NCBI RefSeq assembly: GCF_020184175.1
Contig: NC_065530.1
Span: 57,885,260-57,949,259, forward strand
Length of the DNA: 64,000 nucleotides
Reading direction: 5' to 3'
From: Aphis gossypii
Lineage: Eukaryota > Arthropoda > Insecta > Hemiptera > Aphididae
The notes under the pieces were generated by a model. The model searched no databases. It saw only the letters and a list, made by a program, of their open reading frames with translations, and had not been told where the DNA came from. Made by a program: the position numbers and the translations under genes. Shown here piece after piece: positions 53,301-63,577 of the stretch. How positions within the stretch are numbered: position 1 is the first letter of the stretch; every line of letters begins with the position of its first letter.

Positions 53301-56300
53301 TTATAACGAAGACAGGAATACGGTTATTATCCCATATGTTTAATATCACAATTTAAAACATTATCGTGATAACGTTATGGTATTGTCACAAACTTGAAAA
53401 TAGACAAACCACAAGATAACAAAACAAAAATATTTAAATTTTAAATATATTAATGTGTTTGGTTTAAGTATAATATTGTAGTTTATGTACTATGTAGTAT
53501 TGTAGTTATAATATTTTCTTTTTAAAGTTTTTACTTTGATAATTACTAATTTCGTCGGAAAATTTATGTAGCTCAAAAGAAACTAAACCATTTAGTGTAT
53601 ATAAGTTTAAAAATGGAAGTTTATACAAAAGCCCCGACTGACTGCAGAATTGAAAACGTTATAATAAATAACAATATTAATACTATTATTAACCACTCAA
53701 AAGATTGAAAGTTATAATTAATGAACATTTTAAGTTGATAACTCGTTAAATATTTTATAATCAACAACCTTCAAAATAATATTCTACCAAGTAAACTCAA
53801 TGTCACAAGTTGTCTGACGTCTGTAAGTGTATAATATTATCGTTTTATCATAGACTATTCTTTATACTGTATAGGTAGTATGCTAATATTTTAGAGAGTT
53901 AGACAACCAATATGATTAGCTACTGTGATGTTATCTCAACTAATATTTATATTTTATACACATCTAGAATTAAAGGAAAAAATTGATAATCATTTAATGT
54001 CTGCAAGCTTTTACAATGACACATATTTAAAGAACTATAGAATTGACCAAACTCTAATCTAAAATGAAATAATAATTATTATAATTACAAATATCCATAA
54101 ACATTTTTTTTTAATCGTGGTGAGACATAAATTATTTCTATTTAGGTATAAGAAACAGTTAATGTATATTGTACATACTGTAATTTTATCAATATGAGTA
54201 CAATATAAAACTGTTTATAAATAAGTTATTTAATGGTAGTAAAATCTATTTGTTTCTTTTAAATTGATATTAATTGCATATATTTTTATGAATTTATTAT
54301 GTACCAATCAATATTTAGTGATTTGAAGTGATAAATGTAATTCACTTTAATTCGTAATAGACCTAATTTCATTCTGAATGTAACTTGAATTATACAAGGT
54401 TTGATTTTAAAATCAAATTTAATTATTATTTTTTTTTTCTAATGATCTCATTAATCTTTGTAAGTAAAAGTTTGTATTATACTTACAGTATTTACTACAA
54501 GCTTTTCAGTGAAGGATCAAAAATAGAAAAACACATAATTATTGATTTTTCGACTGAAAACAACACTAGTGAAAGTGTCAGAATGTCTGTGAGGCAACTC
54601 AACAATTTAAAACACAATGTTGCTAATTTATTGAAGCATACCAATTTAATAAATAAATTAAATGTAAAAAAAAAAAAAACAATAAAAATAATAGTTAACA
54701 ATGTGGTATTTTAAAAAAATATAAGGCTGGAATGTTTGTTTGATACTTAAATAGTATGCAATTATTGTTATTATTCTAATATAAATTTAATTTTTATACA
54801 GTTATTAAATATACTCAGTGCAAACGTACAAATTATGTTTTCTATATTATATATTAAGTACTTTTTATGGAAATTTGTGGTTTATAAACTAAACACAACT
54901 CTTTAAATTTCCAAGTAAGTTTATACCAGAGACCTATTGAAGTCTAAAAATAATGAGAATAAATCGAATACTATGACGATGACTGAACAACCGATGAGAT
55001 TTCTTATGTAGTTTTCAATTACAAAGTTACTGTTTCACTAAAATTTTAATTTTATAATTACACTTAAAATAGATCCTATTTGTAGTTTTCTTTTTCCATT
55101 GACTTTTCGATTTCAAGTGCCAATTTATAGCTCAGCTCAGGCCTTCTGTCACGCCCTTCGACCATTGTTTTTATCTGGAAGAGTTAAAAAAAAATATGAT
55201 TATTACTCACAGTTACTTATTATGCAGTCCTGTAGATATATTATTACAGTTGTAATGAATATCCATTTATCATATTATATTATATCATACACAATCACTA
55301 TCCTTAATGAATATTTTTTATAGTCAATTAATATGTTATTGTAATTATTATTTACTAATGAATAATTTAAAGTCTAAAACCCAACGACGTATTATTCAAT
55401 TTGTAACATATTTTATATATGATTTATATTACTCACCTAAAGATTGTACTATACGTTTTTCACCATGACTCCTCTTCATCATTTTTTTTCATGGAAAGTT
55501 ATTTTTCAAATTAAACAACAATTTTTTTCGTTTTACTAATTCTAATTTTTTCTTATCTTCTAATTTTTTACCTAATTTTAAATTTAAATTAAATATAATA
55601 TTACTTAAACTAATATTAAAATTATTTACATTATTTAATCTATGAATATAAATCTTATATAATAACTCCTCCCAATAGTTTCTTCCTATGGAGGAGTTAC
55701 GATAAAAACACTTATTAAATATTTTACCTAACCAATTATTATTATTTACTTTTAATATTATATAATAATTACAAACTAACTATTATCAAGTAGATGGAGT
55801 TTCCATTTGGTATGCCCATCGTCGCAATGTAATTGATAGCCGATAGGCTTCTTCGAAGATTTCACGTAAGAAAAATTCGATATCGAAGCTCGAGTATTTG
55901 GTTATATCGAATACCTCTTCGGTTCTTGCCGTGTCCCGTGTGCGGCGACGTTTTAATGTTTTATGATAAAAGTATAAAACTATAAAACATAAAACCAATG
56001 ATTTTGTGGTTTATGTAAATATTCGCTTCATCGGATAGGCCTATACGAGCCACGAGGAGTATAGTACGCTTCACGAAAACGACAAAACGTGCGGATGACC
56101 TAACCTATATAACTGTTCCAAAATGTATAGTACCTGTCAAACCAGTGGCACGCACTTGTGATAGAGATCAAATACTGACTATTACTGAGGCCCAGTGGCC
56201 TTGGTTTTTAGAAAAATCGACAAATGGCGTGTTGCGGTCATCCGTACGTTTTCGTGAAGCGTACTGTAGTGTTAAGAAAAATGAGTTTATCATCTTTTTT

Positions 56301-58512
56301 ATTTAAACTAGCTGTTAGAAATAAAGTGTACAATAATACTTATTTCGTATGATAACTGTTGAATATGTGTGCACGGTAATATAGTTTGTGTGTACAATAA
56401 TATTATAAAATAGTTCTTCTGCGCATGTGCATGTACAATAATATGGCGCGTGTACAATAATATGGTGTATGTAATATGATAACATGATAACCACGTTGTC
56501 GGCGGCGGCGGCTCAGCAAGGCTCAGCGGCTCAGGGGCTCAGTTCAGGTTCCAGAACTCCCATTTTACACCTACTTATATACTACATCTATACGTCTAGC
56601 TCTAGCTCATACGCATAGCGCGTTAAGTTGATGCGGTGATAGCTTTTCCCCTTTCCCCTGTACTTAGCCTATACACTAGGCCCTTTACTAGGGAACATTG
56701 ATAAGCGTTTAAAATTAATACTATTTATTAAACACTAAACAGTATATTAATGTATCCTTTACGGATTGTCATCGATTATAAATAAATAAGTATCAAACTT
56801 AGTAAAATTGGATTGATTAGTATAAATAATATTATATTTGTTTTACATTTATGCATTATAATAAGAATATTATTATATATAATATGTCGTTCAATATTTC
56901 AGTGCAATATCAGTAAAATAAAACAAGTCTACTATCCACAAATGTACGGCATGTATTTACTGCGCGAAGAAGAGATGAAATTGGAAGTTGGCCGAAGAGT
57001 TCAAGAAAAATTGCTTTTCCATGTGACAACTGAGTCCAGAGCCATGGAGTCGCTGAGCAGTGGACTCGACTGGAGACGCACCCAGCGCAACAAATTTGGA
57101 TGTGGTGTTTCGTTCAGCGACAACGCCGATTATGCTAATTATTATGCTGACAAATCTCCCAGCGAAGGTATACTATGTTTATAATTATAATGTTTATTTA
57201 TCGATTACATTTTCCTTCACCATTAAAACGAATCAAACCTACTCAAATATTGTTCTTAAAATATTGCACCTATAACTTGTTTTGATTATTTATTTTAATT
57301 TTAATATATATTTTTTTACGAAGAGAATAGAACGCACAAAAAATTAAATATGTTCAGCAGATATAATTTTATAATTTTAGATTTAACTAAATGTTGAGTT
57401 GACTTATTTTCAAATTTAAAAATAATAATATTACTTAGAGTATTTTATAGTTATTAATTACTATAATCATGTAAATTATTACGATATCCCACCATATGGG
57501 TAAGAATGAGAAAACAATAAGTCCACCGAAATCCTAATAATATTCCACCATCATATCAAACTACGAATACATACACCAATTGGCAATTACCAAACTACCA
57601 AATACCATATTTATAAAAGTTACATCTATATAAATTGTAAAAAATAGCATGTATATGTAGTAGATCTAGTAGGACGTTTAGATAAAAAAATAATCATTTT
57701 AGTTATTTTATTGCAATCCAGTAAATAGTAATCGTAGAAGTTTATAAAATCCCATATTTCCACTCTAACTTATTTGAAGAAAAATAATCAAATTAAATTA
57801 TTTTATTATCATTTAAAATTATATTTCATTCATTAGGACTTACAACTTTTTTAATTAAAAATATTATTATTTACTAAACATTGCATATACGCTCAATTAT
57901 TTTTGATTTTTAAATCATATAAAATTATTATAAATACATAAATAAAGACTGATAGATCGTAAACATCGCTAATTATTATGCATGTACAAATATACAATGA
58001 ATTAGAATTATCATTAAATTCAAATTTTACATATTCGTATAACTAATACACTACTTATTCAGTTTTTTCGAGTGCATATTTATCGACAATAATAAGGCAT
58101 TTTATAAACTAGCAACTTAAAGAATGATTGTCCACCTTAAGTATATTTAGATACCAGTTATTATACATACGTCATAGTATTATTAATAATGTGAGCGTTT
58201 TATTTTATTTTTCTGTTCTCGTAAACGACTGCAGACACACGCGTCATCATGATATGCTGCGTGCTGGTTAGAGAAACCTATGTGGTCCCCAGACAAAACG
58301 ATGGAAACGACTTAATCGTACCACCTGACTTTGCGGACACGTCGGTGAGCCATACTGGTCACGTGTACGTTAAGTACAACGATAATGAATTTTATCCACT
58401 TTTCTTTGCATTCTACCGGCGGGAACATGAACATCGAATCACAAGCAAATTTTACCGCGCCAACAACTACCGCGGTCGATCAAATAGGTCCTACAATCGC
58501 AATCGCTGGTAG
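50314..58512 (+). CDS. PARP-family (mono-)ADP-ribosyltransferase, 3 exons, 246 aa
   Basis: Exons are 50314-50511, 56903-57167 and 58235-58512, all GT-AG with phases closing. Exon 1 encodes a 66-residue N-terminal piece of unknown fold ending in IKQLVQTTFPN. Exons 2-3 are a PARP catalytic domain of the PARP7/11/12 type: KIKQVYYPQMYGMYLLREEE, KLLFHVTTESRAMESL, GLDWRRTQRNKFGCGVSFSD, DYANYYADKS, VLVRETYVV, DTSVSHTGHVYVKYNDNEFY and YPLFFAFY. The catalytic His and Tyr are present. The third triad position is hydrophobic rather than Glu, predicting mono-ADP-ribosylation or no activity. The usual HGT is HVT here. The C-terminal tail is Arg/Asn-rich. There is no WWE or CCCH finger, so the protein is a minimal version. 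An in-frame ATG at 50284 is upstream of a cacag acceptor at 50295, so 50314 is preferred. A MULE sits in intron 1. Confidence 0.82.
50978..52249 (-). CDS. MULE transposase
   Basis: This is one uninterrupted frame of over 400 residues, from an apparent acceptor near 52249-52250 to the stop at 50978. The MULE catalytic core is recognisable: first Asp in NWFCDGNFSL, second Asp in VLHIDFEQATIQAA, CxxH-type CFYHLCQNTY between, and Glu in NNICESWNNRF. The N-terminal VEHSHAGDLH followed by EMKNRF resembles the end of a FLYWCH zinc finger, which usually precedes this domain. The CxxC half was not found. The first ATG in frame lies well inside, so translation probably starts in an upstream exon. The frame has no stop or frameshift, so the element may be young. 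Confidence 0.88.
   Translation of the reverse strand, partial: KNPSLDVEHSHAGDLHIGIVEKAKEEMKNRFIMSTNTPSQVFAEVVNNLPREALKSLPKESTIKRTLRNCKGQMYPKKPQNLSELSITGDWKLYKNEPFLLYDSGPDSDERVIIFSLDNGLRYITDANNWFCDGNFSLSPEHFLQLYVIRVKKRDVFVTAVYCLLERKTKSTYKKMFSILYEKCAERNFFPDPKVLHIDFEQATIQAAREIIGFELEIRGCFYHLCQNTYRKIQNLGLQKLYTNNDSFSHFCGMLDGLAFLPLHKIYEGMNYLKTVVPPEADELLEYFDCTYVTGTYKKVGSGECIKLRRIKAMYPPEIWKVHESTLNGEHRTNNICESWNNRFKHVVGHNHPTIWKLIDKIRQEISVDIAKIEINDIGLTSKRKENTLEHRLQILYQRSADNEPVDLILQNISHCLRKRSRE
52303..52445 (-). repeat. Left arm of inverted duplication inside the MULE
   Basis: It is the inverse complement of 54504-54648 with only a few mismatches. On the minus strand it reads IDFSTENNTSESVRMSVMQL, then NNLKHNVANLLKHTN. 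That reading can be joined to the transposase exon through an acceptor at ttaaag before AATCCAAGC, so it could be an upstream transposase exon. A copied non-coding block is also possible. Confidence 0.7.
52499..53150 (+). repeat. Dispersed repeat family R1, copy c, inside the MULE
   Basis: It reads aatttcaaacttcgggggtg, gtttccgatggaaaagtga, tgcattatagaggtaaaaag and caaggttccttatgagttg in the same order as copy a. It lies between the two arms of the MULE's inverted duplication and probably inserted after the transposon arrived or in a parent copy. Confidence 0.85.
54504..54648 (+). repeat. Right arm of inverted duplication inside the MULE
   Basis: This is the inverse copy of 52303-52445. It sits in a plus-strand open frame (54385-54714) that reads IDFSTENNTSESVRMSVRQL. 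The surrounding codons are low-complexity Lys/Asn/Phe, so the frame is likely a by-product of the duplication. Confidence 0.7.
55076..55174 (-). pseudogene. Possible terminal exon fragment inside the MULE
   Basis: A strong acceptor (ttaactcttccag) precedes 33 codons, including the stop, that contain VEGRDRRPELSYKLALEIEK, a protein-like composition unlike the AT-rich surroundings. An exon end with donor gtgagt lies at about 55436 but joins in a different phase, so no continuous gene was built. Together with an Arg/Glu-rich open frame at 55786-55998 this may be a captured or decayed second gene of the element. Function unknown. Confidence 0.3.
56063..56265. mobile_element. 203-bp inverted-repeat MITE inside the MULE
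   Basis: The ends agtacgcttcacgaaaacg (from 56063) and its inverse complement (to 56265) are each followed inward by a (c)ggatgacc motif. Arms are about 30 bases with an 8-base length difference. No coding capacity. A TA-like flank is present, but a target duplication is not certain. Confidence 0.6.
57168..58234 (+). other. PARP gene intron 2
   Basis: This 1,067-bp AT-rich intron has a gtatac donor and an actgcag acceptor. No other feature was recognised. Confidence 0.7.
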
Positions 58513-59696
58513 TTAGCTACGACCGCGATAGCAACTTATGTGATTCCATCGATGATGCATTTAATCAAGGCCTTTAAGTTCTAATTATTATTTTTCATTT
58601 TTATGTAATCGGACAGGAGTATTTTTTTAAAAAAAATGTTTAATTTTACATAATATTAAATATTTATTCACATAGATATTTTTATTTCTACGTTTTTTAC
58701 TACTCATTCGCATTATCATAATTTCATTACACACGTATTATATATACCTACTACGCGTATTTTTACGCAAACAATTCCTACCAATAAGGCAGATGCATAC
58801 CTACCTACATAACATACTCTCTGTACAAACGTGGTTTGAAATTTAATTTCTTACAAAAATACAATATAGTAATAATTAAGAAAATATAAATTAGCTACTT
58901 AAGTTTACAATTCAAATATAAAAATATTTGATGAAGATTTATTTATATTAATATTATTGTTTACTCTAAGATGCTTCTTAAAATTATTATTTAGATAATT
59001 AAGATATGTAAATATGTTATAAATTACACTATTTAAAATTAAAAATATTAATTATATCAGGGCGAGTCCATAGCCCTTGTAATTACTAAATATACGAAGT
59101 ATTAAGTAAAAATAAATGCTGAAATGCATTATGTGCCATACAAACTTTTATGTGTTTGAGCATTCATCGAGTTCATCGGGCAGTCTGCGCTCATGGTGGT
59201 AGTTACAAATGGTGTACCTACTTTTTTCGGCCAACTATCATAATGGTACAAGATAGGAAGTGCTTACACCTCTATACATCCACCTTGGGTACAATATAGG
59301 AAGTGTTCACACCTCTATACATCCACCTTGGGTACAATATAAGAAGTGTTTACACCTCTATATATCCACCTTGACTCTGACATTACTTTTTCAATGAGTT
59401 TGTAAACAATTTGTCCATTGATAACAATGCCCAATTTTAATATAAATTCTTACAATTTCCCTGAAAAAGTAATGTCTGAGTCTGTCTCTCTCGCACATAT
59501 GTTGGCCTTGGCTTCAATACATTTTACTATGATGCACGCGTGTCTATACTCTATATAAGTCTATGGTAATAAACGTCAATTTTGCTATCAATAGTTTCGT
59601 GTGTGTTTTCTTTTTTTAATAATTTTCATTCACAAAGAGCACACGTAACGCGTTTCAATATTTTTGTCTCATCCGTTACGGTTCTTGACGATCACG
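58513..59696. other. Intergenic DNA between the PARP gene and the related exon at 59.7 kb
   Basis: It contains the PARP gene 3' UTR, a 43-bp tandem repeat (59245-59373) and a TATATAAG motif at 59552 upstream of the next exon. No other gene was seen. Confidence 0.6.
59245..59373. repeat. 43-bp tandem repeat, 3 copies
   Basis: Units starting ggtacaagataggaagtg at 59245, 59288 and 59331 each continue with acacctctatacatccacct. The copies differ at only a few positions. Confidence 0.9.
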
Positions 59697-59905
59697 ATGT
59701 ATCGGGACGATAACGGATCTAACTCTCAGTCGTCGAGATTTACCGCTCGCGCCGATGTTCAATTGCAACGGCGACATAATAAGTCCGCGTCCAAGCGTTG
59801 TGAATTTGTGATGAGGCCGACCGTCTGCAGCTCGAAGATTTGACCGATTTGAGCGACGAAGAGTGCACACGCCTCAAACACCTCGTACACAAAACGTTTC
59901 CTATG
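59697..59905 (+). pseudogene. Frameshifted first-exon paralogue of the PARP gene
   Basis: From the ATG the frame reads MYRDDNGSNSQSSRFTARAD and on to CEFVM, reaching a stop at 59840-59842. The next frame, from about 59809, reads DEADRLQLEDLTDLSDEE and LKHLVHKTFPM up to a GT at 59906. The two parts align with the PARP gene's exon 1: SRFTARADV with SEFTAQAVV, and LKHLVHKTFP with IKQLVQTTFP. Total length is also alike (209 against 198 nt). The splice donor is weak (gtactt), and no catalytic exon follows before 63.3 kb. It is best read as a broken or solitary exon copy. A sequencing error at the frameshift is the alternative. Confidence 0.6.
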
Positions 59906-60035
59906 GTACTTTGACGAATGGCTAAAATAATAATGCACTCTAGAGTCTATGTACCCTCGTAATTCTATAAGTATACTCGTAATTTGTTCATCATATTATT
60001 ATAAGTTATAACTTTACAACACCCATTGATAGATA

Positions 60036-60206
60036 CAGTGGAATCTCGATAACTCGAACCTCTATAAGTCGAATATCCGGTAACTCGAAGAAATTATTTG
60101 GCTCCTGCCTTACAATATATATTTTATATATTTTCTGTAAGTCGAATTTTCGATAACTCGAATTTTTTTTCACCCCCGACCGATTCGAGTTATCAAAGTT
60201 TCACTG
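60036..60206. mobile_element. pogo/Tigger-type MITE (171 bp)
   Basis: The ends cagtggaatctcgataactc and the inverse of cagtgaaactttgataactc are the classic pogo/Tigger terminal repeat, with further internal taactcgaa copies. The element is flanked by TA on both sides (60034-60035 and 60207-60208), the expected target duplication. It is non-coding. Confidence 0.85.
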
Positions 60207-60522
60207 TATTTCTACTATTGTCCATCTAGGGCCAAGGCAATATTACAATTTGATATTGTATATAAAATGCTAAAATCTACAGATATAGCTAAAATATTAT
60301 AGGTATGTCTGACGCATTATGATTAAGAAGCCGGAAGTCATTTAATGCGTGGTAGTTAATGATTTTTGTTTGTTATCACTTAATCAGTTTGATTTTATCA
60401 TCGTAGGTATTGTTATAATTTATTATAAAGTCATAATGTAATAATTTATGTTAATATTTAAAATACGCGCCAATTATACTTCAATACACCCAGTCTTCAC
60501 ATCTTTCTATACATCATACTAT

Positions 60523-61543
60523 CAAAGGTGGGCAAGTTAATGAAAATAATTAACTGTGGCTAGTTAAGTTAATTCAATTAAATTGCCTTCAGTTAAAGTT
60601 AAAAGTTAACAAAAAAAAAAATTAACTAGATAAGTTAAAAGTTAAGATGGAAAATAAAATTAACTTAACTCAGTTAAAAAAAAGTTAATTTTTTTTCTAG
60701 TCATAAATTGCACTAGTATTTTGATTTTTTAAAACATTTACCAAGACACTATTAAATACTTAAATCAATGATATTAAAATACCTTAATCCTCATTCCTCA
60801 ATCATTCTAGTATTCTACTATCTTAGTTAGACTTTTATATTTTATAATATAATATAATATTAATATATAATACATATAATATATATTAAGTTAAAAGTTT
60901 TAAACTTAAAACCACCACAACGATAATTATCCATAAAAATCTAAAAAAAATATATATTATATCTCGGACTTTGTTTTGTTCTTTAGAATTGTCGTATTTA
61001 GTATTTACCATTTTACCAATAGAGGTACCTATTCCTATATTATATTATATTATTATTGATATCCAATTTTAACTTTACATTAAAACTAGGTATGCTATTT
61101 ATTTTTAAACCTGTTTTTAGATCTACACTAATTGGAGAGTTAGACAAAACAAAAATAGATTTATTCAATACCGAGTAAATCATTTAATAGAATTCATGAA
61201 AATAACCAATCCATACAATAGATAAAATACTAATTATTACTATTTAATATTTTCTAATGTACCTATAGATTAAAATATAATTTGATTATTATGAATCGAT
61301 GATTATAATATTATTTTATTTGAAAAATAAATTACCAAAATCGAAAGAATAACCAAGTTTGTCTGATGATTCCACGTGATAAAAAAAAAAAAATAATTAA
61401 CTGTAAAAAGCTTAGTTAAAACAATACAAAATTTAACTGAATAAGTTAATAAGTTAAAAACAAAAATAACTAACTAGTCAAGTTAAAAAAAATATATTTT
61501 TTAACTTAACTTTAAGTTTTTAACAAGTTAATGCCCACCATTA
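60523..61543. mobile_element. hAT-type non-autonomous element (1,021 bp) with perfect 8-bp duplication
   Basis: The ends CAAAGGTGGGCA and the inverse of TAATGGTGGGCA bracket the element. Flanking catactat occurs at 60515-60522 and 61544-61551, a perfect 8-bp target duplication. Both subterminal regions (60531-60690 and 61395-61540) are dense in agttaa/ttaact repeats in opposite orientation, likely transposase-binding sites. The interior is AT-rich with no transposase frame. Confidence 0.88.
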
Positions 61544-61551
61544 CATACTAT

Positions 61552-63376
61552 TCATAATATTTTTATACATTTATAATTATATTCTCATAGAAATGTTCTT
61601 GAATCTGTGTACATTTTATAAATTAATTATAACACCTATATTATTATTTAATATTATTTCTATTTTGATTATTGTAGTATTTGTACATTTATTTTACCAT
61701 TTTGAGTGACCACATTTTACCGAGAAAAAACTGTGGGTTAGCTGATCTCCCCTGAAGGTTCATACATTTATATATTATATTACATAGTTATACACATTCG
61801 TCATACGTAATAAATACATAAATGATTAAGTTTACTCGAAAATACCGGCGTGACCGATGACCTTCTTACTTATAATAGGTGTACGCACTATAGTCTACAA
61901 AAACAAATTCAAATAATAATTTTAATAGCGTAATGAAATAAAGAAACGAAATCTGTGGAACTAAATTTCGGACATCCCCAATGTCCTCGTCAAAAATCTA
62001 TAGGTACAGCTATTAAAAAAAAAAAACAAAAATTCGTTGTCTTGGAACTAACATCGCTTACAATGTGCCGTATACCAAGAGTCACTAATTTTATGAATTG
62101 TAACTCATGGCAATATACATTCTTACCATACAAATTGTGAGTAGATAATCTTACCTATATAATTTTAATCATGTAAGTACTTACAATGTTTATATGCTAA
62201 CAGTGTATTTTATTGTTATTTACATTTATAAATTAATTTTAATAATTTTTCAATGGACAAATATAATATTTGGTGTGAAATTTGTATAAGACTAAATAAA
62301 TAAATAATACTTTTAAATTGTAACATAAACTATTTATTCAAACATTATAAATGGGTATATGCCTAAATGCTTGATTTCTGTTCTAAATAAAATTTATTTT
62401 CCTTATTTTCATCAATATACATTATAAATTTCAATAGCACTAGTGATACTATTAATACTAATTATAATTTTTAAGCTGTTACTACTCTAGTATGTTTCTA
62501 ATTACCTAGAGTATTGTCTATAAAAAGTAATCTATACACATTACTTGATGACTAACAATTATTTATACAAGTCTGACTTTTTTTTTTTTTTAAGTATACT
62601 AAAAAATAGATTTATTGTATACCTAGTTTTACTTTATTTCAATATTACCTAGTAGACATAATATTTCCAATAATTTTATCTAATTCAAAACGAATGTAGG
62701 TACGCATTTCTTATTCTTAACCATTGATTTATTTTAATATATTTATTATTATTGAATACTAAAATATTTGAATATTGAATGATTATTAATTTACGAAAAT
62801 ATAAAATTATTGACATTTTATCTGTTTAATCAGTTTGGCGGTAAATAATAATAATAATTATAATAATAGTAACAATAATTTCGCGCGTAATTCAAATATG
62901 CCCAATCAGAAGCGCGGATTTAATATCGTGGCTAGTTTCGAGTAGAGATTGTTAATACGCAGCCGGAGTAATTCAGCTGGTATATATGTGTAAAAATAGC
63001 TATAAGTTTAAATGACTGGGAAATCCGAAACCGATTATCGGAACGTCCGGAACACAATGTCATACTCAATCATAGATCTATGTACTCAATACTCATATCT
63101 TTAATCTCATTTAGTCATTCGGTTGTCATTTCATATCCGTCAGCTGTGGCCCGTACATTCGGTCTCTGCCCTCTGTGTACTAGTCAAACGTTTATGAATG
63201 CACATTGATTTTTATAATTTTAAAATTCACTACCGTGCATTTTATTGTCATGACGTTTTTTTTTTTTTTTTGTGTTTAAAATAAATTATTGCTTGTGTTA
63301 TTTTTATCCGGGTGATTAAGTACACCGGTCGATTAGAAAACGTTTCAATTAACTATACTCTCGGTATTTTTAAACG
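61552..63376. other. Intergenic DNA upstream of the 63.4-kb exon
   Basis: It is AT-rich up to about 62880, then less so toward the next gene (62880-63370), probably that gene's promoter and 5' UTR. No gene was supported. Confidence 0.55.
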
Positions 63377-63577
63377 ATGGCAGGGAAGACTCGATCTTAC
63401 GGAAGCATACCCCCCCTCTCGTCGCACTTCAACAAGTATGCTATAGCCCTTTTGCAAAAGCGGCATGATTTCGAGGCGAAAGGCAAATGCGAACAAATCT
63501 GCAGCACGCTCGATAGCAATCTGAAGTTCAAACATATCCGACAAATCAAACGCGAAGTCCACGAGACTTTTCCCGAT
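63377..63577 (+). CDS. First exon of a second PARP-like paralogue, cut by the window edge
   Basis: The 67 codons run from ATG (MAGKTRSYGSIPPLSS) to VHETFPD, followed by a strong gtaagt donor in phase 0. The PARP gene at 50.3 kb has a first exon of 66 codons ending TTFPN, also in phase 0 at its donor, and the broken exon at 59.7 kb ends HKTFPM. Shared length, phase and terminal motif suggest the same family. If so, a catalytic exon beginning with a KI..V motif should follow beyond position 64000. Sequence identity outside the C-terminal motif is low, so this is inference. No other family was recognised. Confidence 0.55.

Larger units (their letters stand above)
50672..56581 (-). mobile_element. 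Mutator-like (MULE) DNA transposon, 5.9 kb
   Basis: The ends are inverted copies: tatataagtaggtgtaaaat and gggagttct.gaacctga at 50672-50710, matching the reverse complement of the sequence ending at 56581. The similarity continues as GC-rich ctgagcc repeats to about 50735 and 56505. Inside is a transposase frame on the minus strand, an R1 copy, an inverted duplication and a small MITE. A 9-bp target duplication could not be recognised, so the outermost bases are uncertain by a few positions. Confidence 0.85.
50512..56902 (+). other. PARP gene intron 1 (6.4 kb), mostly a transposon
   Basis: All but about 480 bases of this intron are the MULE element at 50672-56581. Without it the intron would be similar in size to intron 2. 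Donor gtgagt and acceptor tatttcag are intact, so splicing across the insertion is plausible. Confidence 0.75.
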
